A DNA stretch of 64,000 bases, from positions 4,030,001 to 4,094,000 of the forward strand of contig NC_067196.1 of assembly GCF_000699445.3 (NCBI RefSeq). Direction: 5' to 3'. The notes beneath the pieces were generated by a model. It did no database searches. It saw only the letters and a list, made by a program, of their open reading frames with translations, and had not been told where the DNA came from. This document shows positions 42,290 through 53,667 of the stretch, one piece after another. The position numbers and the translations under genes are program-made. This DNA comes from Schistosoma haematobium. Its lineage: Eukaryota > Platyhelminthes > Trematoda > Strigeidida > Schistosomatidae. The stretch's first letter is position 1. Each line of letters starts with the position of its first letter.

Positions 42290-42850
42290 ATGATGTGATC
42301 TGTCTCACCCTTGCTCTTTTTCCTGATGATCGACTGAATTATGAAAACGTCAACATCTGAGGGGAAGCACGGGATACAGTGGACAGCTAGGATGCATCTG
42401 GACGAACTAGACTTCGCAGATGATCTGACTCCTCTATCGCACACGCGACAACAAATGTAAGAGAAGACGACCAGTGTAGCAGTAACAGCAGCCTCAGCAA
42501 CAGTAGGTCTCGACATATACAAAGGGAAAAGCAAGATTCTCCAACACAACACAACACGCACCAATCGAATCACACTTGACAAAGAAGCTTTGGAGGATGT
42601 GAAAGCCTTTACATATCTGGTCAGCATCATTGATGAGCATGGTGGATCTGATACAGATGTGAAGGCCCGGATCAACAAAACAAGAACAGAATATTTACAA
42701 CTGAAGAACATTTGAAACCCAAAACAAATTTCAATCAACATCAAAGTCAGAAGCTTCAATACGAACGTCAAGAAAGTCCTACTGTACGAAGCTGAAACGT
42801 AGAGAACTACTACAACAATCATCAAAAAGGTAGAAGTATTTATAAACCGT
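42290..42850 (+). pseudogene. RTE reverse transcriptase palm and C-terminal fragment
   Basis: The plus strand reads MHLDELDFADDLTPLSHTRQ (catalytic FADD), then KEALEDVKAFTYLVSIIDEH and VKARINKTRTEYLQLKNI with internal stops. A 301-codon open frame on the opposite strand (42088-42993) is only its shadow. It is probably the same decayed copy as 40985-41390, separated by Sm-alpha and unassigned DNA. Confidence 0.7.
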
Positions 42851-42879
42851 TGTATACACAATATCGAATTCTGAGCACA

Positions 42880-43130
42880 AAGTATTTCAGCGAGTTTCCT
42901 TTCCTTATTTCTTGATCGATCTTCACGATAAATATTGAGTGATCGCCAATTACATGTTAGCAGTTCAATAATCGACATCTGAATAATGTTCATTCCTTTT
43001 AATGCATATTGCTAGCAATCATAATGTCAATGACTGGGCTCTTTTGTAACTTGTACAGTGAAAGGTTTTATACTTTTCAGAAACGCACCTGAGTAGGTTA
43101 TGTGCCTTTCATATTGACACTAACAATCAG
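42880..43130 (-). repeat. Dispersed repeat, second copy
   Basis: Inverted relative to 32560-32830. It abuts the end of the decayed RTE RT fragment. Confidence 0.5.
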
Positions 43131-43204
43131 TTTCATAAAATTATCTTTTCATCAATTTACCATACGGTATCATCCACACAGTTAACAAAGTAAGATCCAC
43201 AGAC

Positions 43205-43365
43205 TAAGGATTACCACTAATCTATTTTAACAGTCTTACAGAGATAATTTCGCATGTGTGGAGACTTGATGACTAGCTGATTTATATGACTTCTGGACGA
43301 ATTTGCAACATGTATAAATGAAATATCGCTTTAAAATAGAATGACTCATCGAATCCCGAGTCACA
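43205..43365 (+). repeat. 160-bp repeat, second copy
   Basis: Same unit as 38850-39015. After GAATCCCGAGT it continues into an RTE 3' end rather than SINE-B. Confidence 0.6.
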
Positions 43366-43592
43366 ATACCAGCCCTCACTTGGAATCATTACGGCTGAAG
43401 GAGAAGAAGAATACCAAAAAACACATTACGTCGAGAAATGGAGATAAATATGAGAAGAATGTATAACAATTGTATAGAACTAGAAAGGAAGGTCTAGGAC
43501 AGAGTGGGTTGAAGAATGCTGGCCGGTGGCCAATGCTCCATTTTGTGTCACACACGTAAGTAAGTAAGCAAGCAAGTAAGTAAGTAATGTAT
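43360..43592 (+). mobile_element. RTE 3' end with TAAG tail
   Basis: It holds the C-terminal codons (ELERK.. DRVG type), the CAATGCTCCATT 3' end and a (TAAG)n tail at 43555-43592. It follows directly on a 160-bp repeat also present at 38850-39015. Confidence 0.65.
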
Positions 43593-43794
43593 ATTAATGA
43601 TTCTTCTTACTATTGTCATTTCTACTGAAATTTCCATAAATTGTTTTATATTCAATCTTCTATAAAACACAGTCTTCTCATTTCAAGCTGTGAATAATGT
43701 AAACTAATTAATTGAATTCACAAAATCAAAGCCATTCATCATAAAATAATAGATTCATAAAGAAGAAAAAACATTTGATGGAATGCTAAGAAAA

Positions 43795-44005
43795 GATGGA
43801 TAGTGGTTAGCAGTAGAATCTAGGTTGCGCGTTTCGTCCTATTTGGAACTCATCAGCCGGGAATCGAGTCCAGTACTGTTCGATTACAAACGCCATCGTT
43901 TTATCCACTTAGCTACTGAGTCCTGATACTTACTTGCTTGTGCAATGGGGTGAAGTTTAAATTCAATTAGTATTGTTTACTTGAATCTTCCAGTTGATAA
44001 TTAGG
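43795..44005 (-). repeat. Sm-alpha copy
   Basis: Reverse orientation. The core is the canonical CTGATGAG, but the GTC cleavage site is lost. The tRNA-like part is well kept (TTATCCACTTAGCTACTGAG), followed by the body. Confidence 0.7.
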
Positions 44006-44175
44006 GCCTCACAGTATGACGTCTCATGATGAAAGCCGATTTCCTTCGTAAGCCAAGAGGCTGATCCCTTTCTGACAATCAGAGCAACCATTAATTTAGG
44101 TACATTGAATGTTCGTACAATGTGGAAGACCGGGAGAGTCATCCAAGTTGCTGCAGAAATGAAAAGATACAAACG
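44005..44175 (+). mobile_element. RTE endonuclease-start fragment
   Basis: It reads MTSHDESRFPS..., then [29 protein letters not shown] sequence (NVRTMWKTGRVIQ) before ending. It abuts the end of a reverse Sm-alpha copy. Confidence 0.55.
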
Positions 44176-44649
44176 TTCCTTCATGTTATAATGAGATAAT
44201 TCAAACCTTTTCTTATAATATCATACACACTAGATAGTTGTTTCAGTTTCGTTTATAACTATCTTTTAACAGTGTACATGTATAACTCTACATTGAATAG
44301 AACGCAAAATATTTATTATTGTGCTACAAGTAATATACTAATATTGAAATGGTCGTCAGTTAGTGATGAAGTCTCAGTTCTCATCGATTGTCATCGTTAA
44401 TTATTATCATACTTCTCAATTTGTTTCATTGATTTGTAGAGGCTAATTCCTCTCCCATTTTGACTCCAATAGATAATATCCCGTTTACTGAGTATTTAAG
44501 CAGGTCAAGTCTCCTAGTAGTACCATGAATTTACCTGGGAATATTCAATAGCCCGAACACCAGTGTTGTTAGAATAGTTAATTAATAAAGTCCTCAAACA
44601 AACAAAAGGCAAACAATCCGGGAAGCTAGTAAGTGTGATTGGGTAAATT

Positions 44650-44885
44650 ATTGACTAACTGAATTGAAGTTGGACATTAACGGTGTTAATGTCAACAGGT
44701 CAAGCGTTCACGCACCGGACCGATAGGTCTTGGGTTCTAATCTCGCGAGGTGGGATTGCGGATGCGCACTGGGGACGAAACGGCAGTTCAGTACTTCCAG
44801 GTTTTCCATAATGGTGGTCTAGCTTCAGCTGACTCATGAATTCAACTATTAAATTACTATAATATCCACAAAAACCTCTTCTGAT
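44650..44885 (+). repeat. SINE-B with deleted ribozyme core
   Basis: The tRNA-like part is good (GGTTCTAATC box B). The CTGAGGAGTCC and stem II strand is missing, so GCGCACTG runs into GGGACGAAAC. Confidence 0.6.
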
Positions 44886-45559
44886 ATTAAGTAACGTTAC
44901 AACTAATGGGGCTCAATAGTTGTTTTTGCATATGTAAAGAGTTCTGTACATTGGATGTGGCAGGTTTGTATATGTCTTTTTAGAAATTCTATAATCTTAT
45001 ATATTTTGTTACAATCCGTTAATGGCTACTCAAAGTTGTTTGATGTATTTATGGTTAGAGTTATTGATTTGATGATCGTTTTTAGAATTTCGATTCGTTC
45101 CTTATACTATTGCAAACATTCAGTTATAAATTTCATTTTAACAGATGTAAGCTGTCGTTTTCCTAACATTTTGATGCAGCATTCATCAGATGTATTGATT
45201 TTGACTATGAGTGACTCATCTATCCAGTTAGTTGGCAGTTCAGGTTCGAAGATATATTTGATGAACCATCAGTATATCGATAAGCGACTGATCTAAACTG
45301 GCTAGTGATTGCAGAAGAAGTTGAGCACGGAGTTCCTACTCGTGATCTGGTGTGGATGCATCATCGAGCGCCTTCAGCTAGATGAGTCCATTAAAACTGA
45401 TGTGGTCAGCATCCAATGTCGAAGACTCACACGGTTATTGATTTTGGGTATTTATTTACCGCTACAGGATATTTGGTCTTTTGTGCGCAGTATACCACAG
45501 GTTTAGCCTGTTCTGTATCACATTGAAAGTCAAGCAGGGGATTTCGGTCTGTAGTTCAA
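44886..45559. other. Unassigned region with overlapping frames
   Basis: A 113-codon frame (44955-45296) and a 65-codon frame (45309-45506) lie on the plus strand. The GC content rises after 45240, which suggests an old coding remnant, but no motif is recognisable on either strand. Confidence 0.3.
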
Positions 45560-46055
45560 CACTGAACAGTAGCCTCCAAATGCCCTGGTATGGCCGAGAG
45601 TGGAGTGGGCCCGACCTCCCTCTCGAAATGCTCTCACATGGCCACGCGTATACACCCTCTGCCAGAGAAGTCCTACTCACTGCCTTCTCGCACCACGGGT
45701 GTTGTTTACGAAAATGAGAGGACGAAAAGCAAATGTCTGGCGCTTTAACCGGATTCCAAACCAATGGTGCACATGGGCTCCAGTATCCTGTGGGAACAAA
45801 TGGCGTATGAACCAACTTTCGGTAACCGGCTACCATGGGACTGCATCTCCTTACGATGCTCCACTGCCTTGTGGGTCAGACCTTTAGGTCAAAGACTCGG
45901 GGTGTGGCCCCCTAAGAAAATCACCTGCTTTGGTCTGGGCACCCGGGCAGTATCACAGCCCTCACACAAATCGAATGATTTATGTGGCGCATATCTATTT
46001 GGTGCCTCCTTGTACCAATGTTTATTTGTTTAAATAAATAAATAAATAAAACAGT
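45560..46055 (+). repeat. Family F copy, near full length
   Basis: It runs from CAAATGCCCTGGTATGGC to AAATAAATAAATAAATAA. It has an internal deletion of the AGTTGGTGG part. Confidence 0.65.
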
Positions 46056-46336
46056 ATACCTATGATAATACGTCTTAATGTGTTAAGCAATGTTTGTACT
46101 ACTGTCCAGTCTTGTTTTCCTAGTAAAAATTTGTGAAGTATAATTCTCACCTTCGAAGAGTCAACTTGAAAAATGTTCTCATACCTCTTGAACCAGGATT
46201 CCAAATGTAACATCAGCATCGAGATCAAAATGAAAATGGCTCATTGACTTGACTAGTGATTCGGTATTTGAGTTCCTTAATTCGAATACTTGTACTGAAT
46301 TTTACTGAATTGATCAGTTTTGTGTCATCGATTCGA

Positions 46337-46783
46337 TCATTTTCGATTGTGATGCTTGTAATTGTTTTTTGCTGTAGTTGTTCCTGCTGCAAAATAGATT
46401 GAGGTTGATCTACTAAAATTGTTTAACATTCTGGGATTTTGTTTATTTTCGTATGTGTCTAACAAAAACACTGTCGTCAGAAACTCTTGTGATGTGCAGT
46501 GTCTAAAGTTTGATGTGATGTGCCAACCCCCTCCCTTCTTCCAACTGATCAAGTCCATTGGACTACCGAATAAAATGCACAAATACTCTTCCATGTATAG
46601 ATTCCAGTCTATGTTTGGAACATTGACCCATTTTGACTTCAATGAAATACACTTGACCTTTATGTGACTTGTGATCGCTATCGATTGACCTTTTGTATAG
46701 CCTACTTTTGATTGGCACTCTATATCATTTTTTTCTATGTTTATAACTGGCTCTTTAGTTGTTTCTTGGGCATACCTTTTCAT
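46337..46783 (-). CDS. Unrecognised ORF, 148 aa
   Basis: This is a long minus-strand frame for such AT-rich DNA. It is Lys-rich at the start (MKRYAQETTKEPV), has a Trp/Gly-rich middle (SWKKGGGWH) and a Ser/Thr/Asn tail, and the frame stays open some codons upstream of the ATG. I see no membrane segment or known motif. It lies between a family F repeat (45.56-46.06 kb) and a SINE-B copy. It may be a fragment of an unidentified mobile element or chance. Confidence 0.25.
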   Translation of the reverse strand: MKRYAQETTKEPVINIEKNDIECQSKVGYTKGQSIAITSHIKVKCISLKSKWVNVPNIDWNLYMEEYLCILFGSPMDLISWKKGGGWHITSNFRHCTSQEFLTTVFLLDTYENKQNPRMLNNFSRSTSIYFAAGTTTAKNNYKHHNRK

Positions 46784-46889
46784 ATGTCCAATCGTAGTTT
46801 TTGTATGTTTCTTTTCTAGGTATTTTCTAATGCTAAATTAGGTCATTAGGATGAGTCTATCATTTAATTGTATTAGCCTATAACAGTTT

Positions 46890-47160
46890 TTACAAGAGGT
46901 ATTTCCTGAAGTTCTAGTGCGAAGCCGTGATCAGTGGAGTTCAACGGGGTCTGTTGTGAGATAGTAGCTCGCCAAAGAAAATGGTGGACGGTGACTCAAT
47001 TTCGTGGACTGGTTGAAGATAGACATTAACATCGTTGGATGCTGGCTCAGTGGCCTAGAGGTTAAACCTTTTGCGCGAAGGCTCTGGTTTCATGGGTGCG
47101 CGTTGTATAGGAGTCCCGTCCAGTTCTCCCAGGTTTTCAACGGTAGTCTAGCTTTAATAT
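46890..47160 (+). repeat. SINE-B without hammerhead core
   Basis: Left body and box A are good (GGCTCAGTGGCCTAGAGG). Box B and most of the hammerhead are deleted. Confidence 0.55.
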
Positions 47161-47309
47161 ACGTCTTTGTAAATATAAACAATAAGGTGATTTTTAGTCT
47201 TAATTGACCTGTTCAATAAGAAATGAAGGTGATAAATAATCTGTTTTCGTAATGATTTATCTTGCTGTGAAAATAATTTGTAAACACGTCCTTATGTGGT
47301 TGTACTACT

Positions 47310-47505
47310 GATGTCGACAGATATAAGTAGTATGCATTATCATTAGTCGAAAGTGATATTTCTGGAGGCAGAAGGTTGATAAGATCAAAGGAAAGAGAAC
47401 AAGAACAAAGAATGATGGGTGTAGAAACGAGAGAACAATGAAGTCTTCACTCTATGATTCTCAGATTTTACTAAGATGTTCTGCGAAATATGTTACATGG
47501 ATCAA
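47310..47505 (-). repeat. Family E copy
   Basis: Reverse orientation, starting with the hairpin (GACAGATATAAGTAGTAT) and then the purine-rich complement of the body. Confidence 0.6.
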
Positions 47506-48054
47506 TTAAACATTTTGCTAGTAGATAGATGACAACTAGTTACTATTCTCTTAGAATAAAATCTAACACTTGGGAACTTAACCGCATTATTCTCCATCAA
47601 TGAATATTTGTTTCGATGACCATTCAGTTAACGTACTTCAATTTCCGAATTAATTCATACTCAGAAAAATGAATACACGATTAATCTTATGATAAAACTG
47701 TTGATAACCGACAACCGATTTGACAAAATCTTCATTATTTAACAGCTTACTATGTTGAAAGTTAATGATTCCATGGACACTTGGTTAATGTATCAGCCTA
47801 TTACGAGATTTAGAATGCACTTGTATGCGTTTTATGAAACTCGACGTTAGATTAAATATGGATTTAAAAGATTTGTAGTAAGGAAAGACTCACTGAATAC
47901 GTGGAACATGAATAAATCAGTGAAAGAGATAGACAAAAAGCTCTACTTGATTTAGGCTTACATGTTTATAGTTGAAAAGTCTATTCAATGTTTATTATTG
48001 CTTTTAGTTGGAAAATAGTTGAGAATGTGAAAACCACCCTCTATGACAGAAAAA
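47506..48054. other. No feature recognised
   Basis: AT-rich sequence. The same holds for 48871-49439. Confidence 0.4.
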
Positions 48055-48290
48055 ATCTTCACCGTTGAATGCCAGCTTAGTGGTTGAGAGGTTAAGCGTT
48101 CGCGCGTGAGACTAAAGGCCCTGGGTTCGAATTCCGCGAGCGGAGTCGTGGATCGTGAACGCACACTGCTGAGGGGTCCCACAACAGGACGAAACGGCTA
48201 TCCAGTACTTCCCGGCTTTCAATGGTGGTCTAACATCAATCAGTTCCTGATTTCAATCAAAAACTCCACAACCCCATACTGATAAGAAAT
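48055..48290 (+). repeat. SINE-B copy
   Basis: It has box A (AGCTTAGTGGTTGAGAGG), box B (GGTTCGAATTCC) and a hammerhead with CTGAGGGG, so the conserved A9 is lost. The end is CAATCAGTTCCTGATTTCAA. Confidence 0.65.
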
Positions 48291-48354
48291 AAATATCGGG
48301 TATTATTCATGTTACAAAAGGTATGATGTTGACTCAGTTGTTAGTTGCAGACAT

Positions 48355-48870
48355 TAAATTCCGATAAGAAGTCTTTATTTATTTATTTATTCAAACAAAT
48401 AAATATAGGTACAAGAAGGCATCAATTAGATATGCGCAACATAAATCATTCGATTTGTGTGTGGGTTGTGATACTGTTCGGGTGCTCAGACCGAAACAGG
48501 TGGTTTCCTTACGAAGTCACACCTCGAGCCTTTGACCTAAAGATCTGATCTACAACGCAGTGGAGCAACGTCGGGAGATGCAGTCTCATGGTAGCCAGTG
48601 ACCAACGTTTGGCTCATACGCCAATTGTTCCTTCAGGACCGTGGAGTCCATGTGCACATATGGTTTGGAATTATGGTTTTCCAACTCCCCTAGTCGGGTT
48701 AAAGTACTGGGCATTCGCTTTTCATCCTCTTAATTTCGTAAACAACAATAATGTTTTGAAAAGGCTATGATTAAGACTTCTGTGGCAGTGGTTTTATGCA
48801 CGTGACCAACCGAGAGCATTTGGTGAAATAGAGAGTTGACTCTCCTCACTCTTGACCGTACCAGGGTATT
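48355..48870 (-). repeat. Family F copy
   Basis: It starts with the reverse tail (TTTATTTATTTATTTATTCA) and runs back through the body to CCAGGGTATTTGG. Confidence 0.65.
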
Positions 48871-49439
48871 TGGGGCAATAAAAAGTGAACAACTGTAGGC
48901 ATAATCAAGTCATCATCTAAATAAATACAATCACTTACCAGATCCAAAATTTCGATAATATTCAACTAACTGAATGTAATCCGATTTCTTCATAAGAAGA
49001 CATTCAAATTAAAAGTTAAAATTTTTTTTTTAATTGAATCACCATCTAAAGTGTCATAATAAAAATTTAGACCTTCATAAAGAACTTCAATTATCTACAG
49101 GATTGTTCATAATTCCCTGATTGAATTTATTTCAACAGGACAATAAAGGTCAGTTCATTTCTTTATTGACTGACAAAACGATTGATTGTGAATATAAGTA
49201 TCTATTTCCAGCAAAAAGAAAACTCACTTGATAGTGTCCTGAATAAATTGATGATAAAAAGATAGTTTCAACGGATATCTTGAAGTATTAAGGGGATTAA
49301 TGAATTAGCTTCAACAAAATCCAAGTCAACTTCGATCCATTTAACAAAAATCTGTTGTAATCAAATGAAGAAATTCAGTAATTTACTTTAGATGATGAAT
49401 TAAAAAAACCAAGAAATACTTAATATAGTGATTAGTTTA

Positions 49440-50009
49440 GCTTGGGACACGGCGGATTTAATGCAGATGTGAAGGTGTGGATCATCAAAGCAAGAGCAGA
49501 ATATCCCAAATTGAAGAACATCTAGAACTTAAAACAATTGTCTGTCAACGAACACCAATGCCACAATTTTCAATACAAATGTCGAAACAGTTCTACTGTA
49601 TGGAGCGGAAACTTGAAGAACTACGAAACAAATCATCCAGAAGATATAAGTGTTTATTAACAGTCGTCTACGCAAAATACTTCGGATCCGTTGACCAGAA
49701 ACTATCAGCAACATCCTACTGTGTTAGAGAACAAACCAGATTCCAACGGAGGTTGAAATCAAGAAGAAACGCTGGAAGTGGATAGGACACAGATTGAGGA
49801 AAGCACCGAACTGCGTCACAAAGCAAGCTCACACATGGAATCCTCAAAGCCATAGGAGAAGTGGAAGATCAAAGAACACATTACTCCGAGAAATGTAGAC
49901 AGACATGAGAAGAATAATGAACAATTGGATAGAAGTACAAAAGAAGACCCATGACAGAGTATGTTGGGGAATGCTGGTCGGTGGCCAATGTTCCATTAGA
50001 AGTAACAGG

Positions 50010-50053
<44 letters not shown>

Positions 50054-50055
50054 TG
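49440..50055 (+). pseudogene. RTE C-terminal fragment with (TAAG)n tail
   Basis: The plus strand reads the post-palm RT part (FYCMERKLEELRNKSSRRYK, then [20 protein letters not shown]) and the conserved C-terminus, ending in a long (GTAA)n tail at 50008-50052. A 68-residue stretch is the same as in the minus-strand copy at 61560-62240. Confidence 0.75.
50008..50052 (+). repeat. (GTAA)n microsatellite, RTE tail
   Basis: About 11 GTAA units directly after the RTE 3' end. Such tetranucleotide tails are typical of RTE 3' ends. Confidence 0.9.
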
Positions 50056-50064
50056 GGAAGATAT

Positions 50065-50205
50065 AAACAAAATGGTACTGGGTTCGAGTCCCAACGTGGA
50101 CATCAACTCCAAGATGCAGGTACATCCAGATGACGAGTCTTATATACGACGAAACGTGCGTCCCGAGTTCCACTGTTAGCCACCATTCATCTTTGTACTC
50201 AAATA
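50065..50205 (+). repeat. Sm-alpha 3' part
   Basis: Forward box B (GGTTCGAGTCCC), TCAACTCCAAGATGCAGGTA, hammerhead with ATGACGAG core and GTGCGTC. It follows the RTE (GTAA)n tail. Confidence 0.65.
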
Positions 50206-50554
50206 TTATTTTCTGAATGCTTTTCAAAGAAAACCTATCATCGCCAATGAGATCTTTGATCCTTGATTCTGTGTTTAACTCATCTCTATTAAATGTGATT
50301 ATACTCGGAAAAAAACATAGTGAATGTAACTAGAGGGAATAATATCTAAGTAGACGATAAGTATATATCAACAACAACAACACGATTGAATAAACCGACA
50401 ACTTGAACATGTAATCAAATAACAACACTAAATTAATTCATAGGTAAATTACATGTCAATTAATCATTTATAATTTATATGGTCCAATAAATACAAGATG
50501 GAGTTATATATGTATATATACACACACAAACTAGTAGACAATGGATATGAAAGA

Positions 50555-51095
50555 TTTTATAAGCAAAGATGGATAGTGGCTAGCAGTGGAATCCAGAACG
50601 ACCACCACTTCATCCTACTTGGGACGAAGTTGGATGTACCTGCATCTAAGCTGACGTCCGCTCTAGGACTCGAACCCAGTACCATTCGCTTCAAACGCCA
50701 CCTCGTGATCCACTCAGATACTGAGCCCTGATAGCCATTTGCTTGTGCAATGGGGTGAATTTAAATTCACTTGGTATTGTTTGGCTTGTATCTTCCCATT
50801 GGGGTTTAAAACTGTAATCGATCAGTCTGTTATTGGCATGGTACTGGGTTCGAGTCCTAGATTGAATATCAACTGAGATGCAGGTACATCCAACTGGCGA
50901 GTCCCAAATAGGACGAAACGCGCGTCAAACTGGATTCCACTGCTAGCCACCATCCATCATTGCTTACATATAGCTTGTGAATTCAGGTAATATCGAGGCA
51001 TACACACAGTATGCACATATGCTAATAACACACTGATCAATTGCAGTCTTAAACCTCAATGGGAAGCATACAAGCAAAACAATACTAAGTGAAGT
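50555..51095. repeat. Sm-alpha full-length inverted dimer
   Basis: A reverse copy (50555-50855; hammerhead, tRNA-like part, body) is followed directly by a forward copy (50838-51095; box B, hammerhead, body). Box B GGTTCGAGTCC and its reverse are both present. The forward ribozyme has CTGGCGAG (A6 changed). Confidence 0.75.
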
Positions 51096-52013
51096 AAGTA
51101 ATTATGGTTTGTAACACTTTAGAAATCAACAGTCAGATAATCTTAGCACACATCACATTCAATAATTTCATGTCTAACATCATGTTAAGAGTATAATCTA
51201 TTAACCATATATGGAGAGGTTCTAATGTGATATGATGGAAAAAAAAATCAATATTCGATTGATTTACTTATTATGAGTTTTGTTCAATATTATTTCCCTC
51301 CTAATTCAATGTGATGATCATGCACGGCAGTATTTGTTTTCTTTTGTCGTATGATATTTGATTCTGTATAATATACGGCATATTCTTGTATCCCATTGAC
51401 ATTAACTATACTCAGTCTGTGATTTGTTATAATTGAGTATGTGATCTAATCCTAATTATTAATCAAAAATGGGTGTAAAATCAATATAGAAAACCAGTGT
51501 ATTTTAGACTATTTTGATTCGTCGTTTGTCGTCGTCGTGTTTTGGGGCTAATAAATCATCACTTATACCAGTCTTGTGTTCTTACTTTCACATCGTGGGA
51601 ATTGCCGAGGTCCACCCTCATTCCGAGTATAAGTGATCAACGGCTTTTTCCGTCACAACAATTGCGATGACCAAATACAACATAATGAATTCCTGTAATA
51701 GAATACTTATACTGGCCTTATCTACAAAGGAATTAAAAGTGTAACGAATAAACTATCTATTCCAAAAAGAAGAGTTCTAATTTAAAGTGGTAATGCTATG
51801 TATATTTATATTAAACTACTTATACTTTTAGACTGTTTCTACCCCTTTATTTATAAATTATAACATCAGGCTAACGTTCCATTTCAAAATACTTTGTTTA
51901 TCAAGTCAACTTCTTTGATAACATACAACTTTCTTTAATGAAATTAGATTCATAATCATTAGAAATCACTTAGACTATAATGAAAATCACAGCTCATTTA
52001 TTAGAAGGTACAC

Positions 52014-52018
<5 letters not shown>
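51096..52018. other. No feature recognised
   Basis: AT-rich. 51530-51670 is GC-richer (CGTCGTCGTGTTTTGGGGCT, CACCCTCATTCCGAGTATAA, ending TCACAACAATTGCGATGACC) and could be the end of an LTR or other element. Confidence 0.3.

Positions 52019-52084
<66 letters not shown>
52019..52084. repeat. (AT)n microsatellite, ~33 units
   Basis: An uninterrupted AT dinucleotide run. Further TATATA clusters occur to 52220. Confidence 0.97.
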
Positions 52085-52086
<2 letters not shown>

Positions 52087-52454
52087 TATACATGAAGTAT
52101 AAGTGTATGCATATGTAGTTCACACATATATATATCTACCATAGTATCTGTCTTTGAACAGCTCGTACTTCCATTGGTTAATTAATCATAAACACATTCA
52201 CTTATATATATGTATATGTTATTATTCATTTGAGCACAATGATATTAGCTTTATGCACAAATAAGAAAGTGAATATATACCATTATCGACTTTTATTGAT
52301 ATCAGGTGACCAATGGTATTTTAGTTATCTAATGAATAAAACAATTTGCTAAATATTAATATAATTCTCCTTTCATTAGTTATTGTTTCCAATAAATCAT
52401 TGAAGAATTAGTTACTAACATATATTTGGTATAATTGTTAAAACTTTATGTTAC

Positions 52455-52718
52455 TGTCCACATTGAAATCATTCAAGAAACAAAGATCTGGTCAAGTTAA
52501 AATAAACATCCACATTGAAATCATTCAGGAAACAGGATCTAGTGAAGTTAAAACAAACATCCACATTGAAATCATTCAAGAAAAATAAAGGGTCTGGTCA
52601 AGTTAAAATAAACATCCACATTGAAATCATTCAAAAAAGGATCTGTTTAATATAAAAAAACACCCGAATTGAAATCATTCAAGAAAAATAAAGGATCTGG
52701 TCGTGTTAAAACAAACAA
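52455..52718 (+). repeat. Minisatellite, five ~50-bp units
   Basis: The unit is CCACATTGAAATCATTCAAG, then a variable AAGGATCTGGTCAAGTTAAA part, repeated five times with length changes in the A-rich portion. It is followed by (AC)n. Confidence 0.9.
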
Positions 52719-52902
52719 ACACACACACACAACCTAATCTTATCATCAGAAGAACTGTTATATTAATATTTAAAACAGAATATAATAGAGGGATTTTCAA
52801 TTAAAGCGGGAATTCGAACAACAGAATAAACAGGAATAGTATTTTTTTAAAAAAATATTCATACAGAGTCATTGATAAGACATCCGTTCAGAAGGCGGAA
52901 AT

Positions 52903-52954
52903 ATGTCAAGTTGGCAACGTCTTTCTGGATATTTAAATTCGAAACCGACTGGAC
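52903..52954 (+). CDS. Orphan first exon with strong donor
   Basis: An ATG with an in-frame TAA 24 bases upstream opens MSSWQRLSGYLNSKPTG and runs into GTAAGT at 52955 in phase 1. A possible acceptor (CCGTTCAG) lies about 12 bases before the ATG, which would suit a trans-spliced or 5' leader exon. I could not find a convincing next exon. The phase-compatible stretch at 56297 reads into SR3-like RT. One weak alternative is 61391-61485. The gene may continue beyond the window. Confidence 0.35.
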
Positions 52955-52989
52955 GTAAGTCAATTTTTTTCTCACAGTACCATTAATGT

Positions 52990-53148
52990 AAATTCACTTA
53001 GTGTTGTTTTACTTGTATCTTCTCATTGTTATTTAGGACTGTAATTGATCAGTCTCATATTAGCAGGTACATCCAACTGACGAGTCCTAAATAGGACGAA
53101 ACGCGCGTCAAACTTGATTCCACTGCTAGCCACTACCTTTGCTTAAAA
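52990..53148 (+). repeat. Short Sm-alpha insertion with target-site duplication
   Basis: A reverse body piece is joined to a forward hammerhead end. It is flanked by AGTACCATTAATGT (52976-52989) and AGTACCATTAGTGT (53149-53162), a 13 of 14 match. Confidence 0.7.
53068..53120 (+). ncRNA. Hammerhead ribozyme, Sm-alpha type, intact core
   Basis: Core CTGACGAG, GTCC/GGAC, GAAAC and GCGCGTC are all intact. Stem I is changed on both strands (CAA opposite TTG), which keeps three pairs. Confidence 0.7.
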
Positions 53149-53224
53149 AGTACCATTAGTGTGTATGTTTTTTTAAACGAAAGTTGTTTATTAGTTGTCT
53201 ATAATCTTTTGGTGATATACAGTT

Positions 53225-53515
53225 TTGTAGGAAACGAGATCACAAGTAAACACAATCGAATGTAATTAAACACACAAAATCATAGAAAAACGTAGCAAAA
53301 TCTGAGAATCATACAGTGAAGACTTCATTTGCAGAATGTTAAACAGTTACCACAGACTTCATTGTTCTTTCACTTCCATACCAATCATTCATTGTTCCTG
53401 TTCTCTTTTCTTCGATCTTCTTAACCTTCTGCCTTCAGACATATCACTTTTGATTGATGATACATACTACTTATATCTGTCTAGATGAATAGCACATACC
53501 ACAGTTTTGTCCAAT
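53225..53515 (+). repeat. Family E copy
   Basis: Same body, and the hairpin is partly decayed (TATCTGTCTAGATGAATAGC). It follows the short Sm-alpha insertion. Confidence 0.6.
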
Positions 53516-53667
53516 TTTAATGAAGATAATGAATTGTGCAATTTTACAATTTTGTAGACAATACTTTGGGTATTGTATAATACATAGAAGTCGTTAAATA
53601 TCTTGTTAGTTATAGAATAGTGAATTAAATCCACCCTGACATGTTAACTAATGCTCCTTTTGTAATG

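Noticed and set aside
42088..42993. 301-codon minus-strand open frame, the longest in the window
   Set aside because: It is antisense to RTE RT, which reads clearly on the plus strand (LDFADDL, AFTYL), and its translation has no motif.
45462..46033. Overlapping 78-124-codon frames on both strands
   Set aside because: They fall in family F, a GC-richer non-coding repeat. Similar frames appear and disappear between copies.
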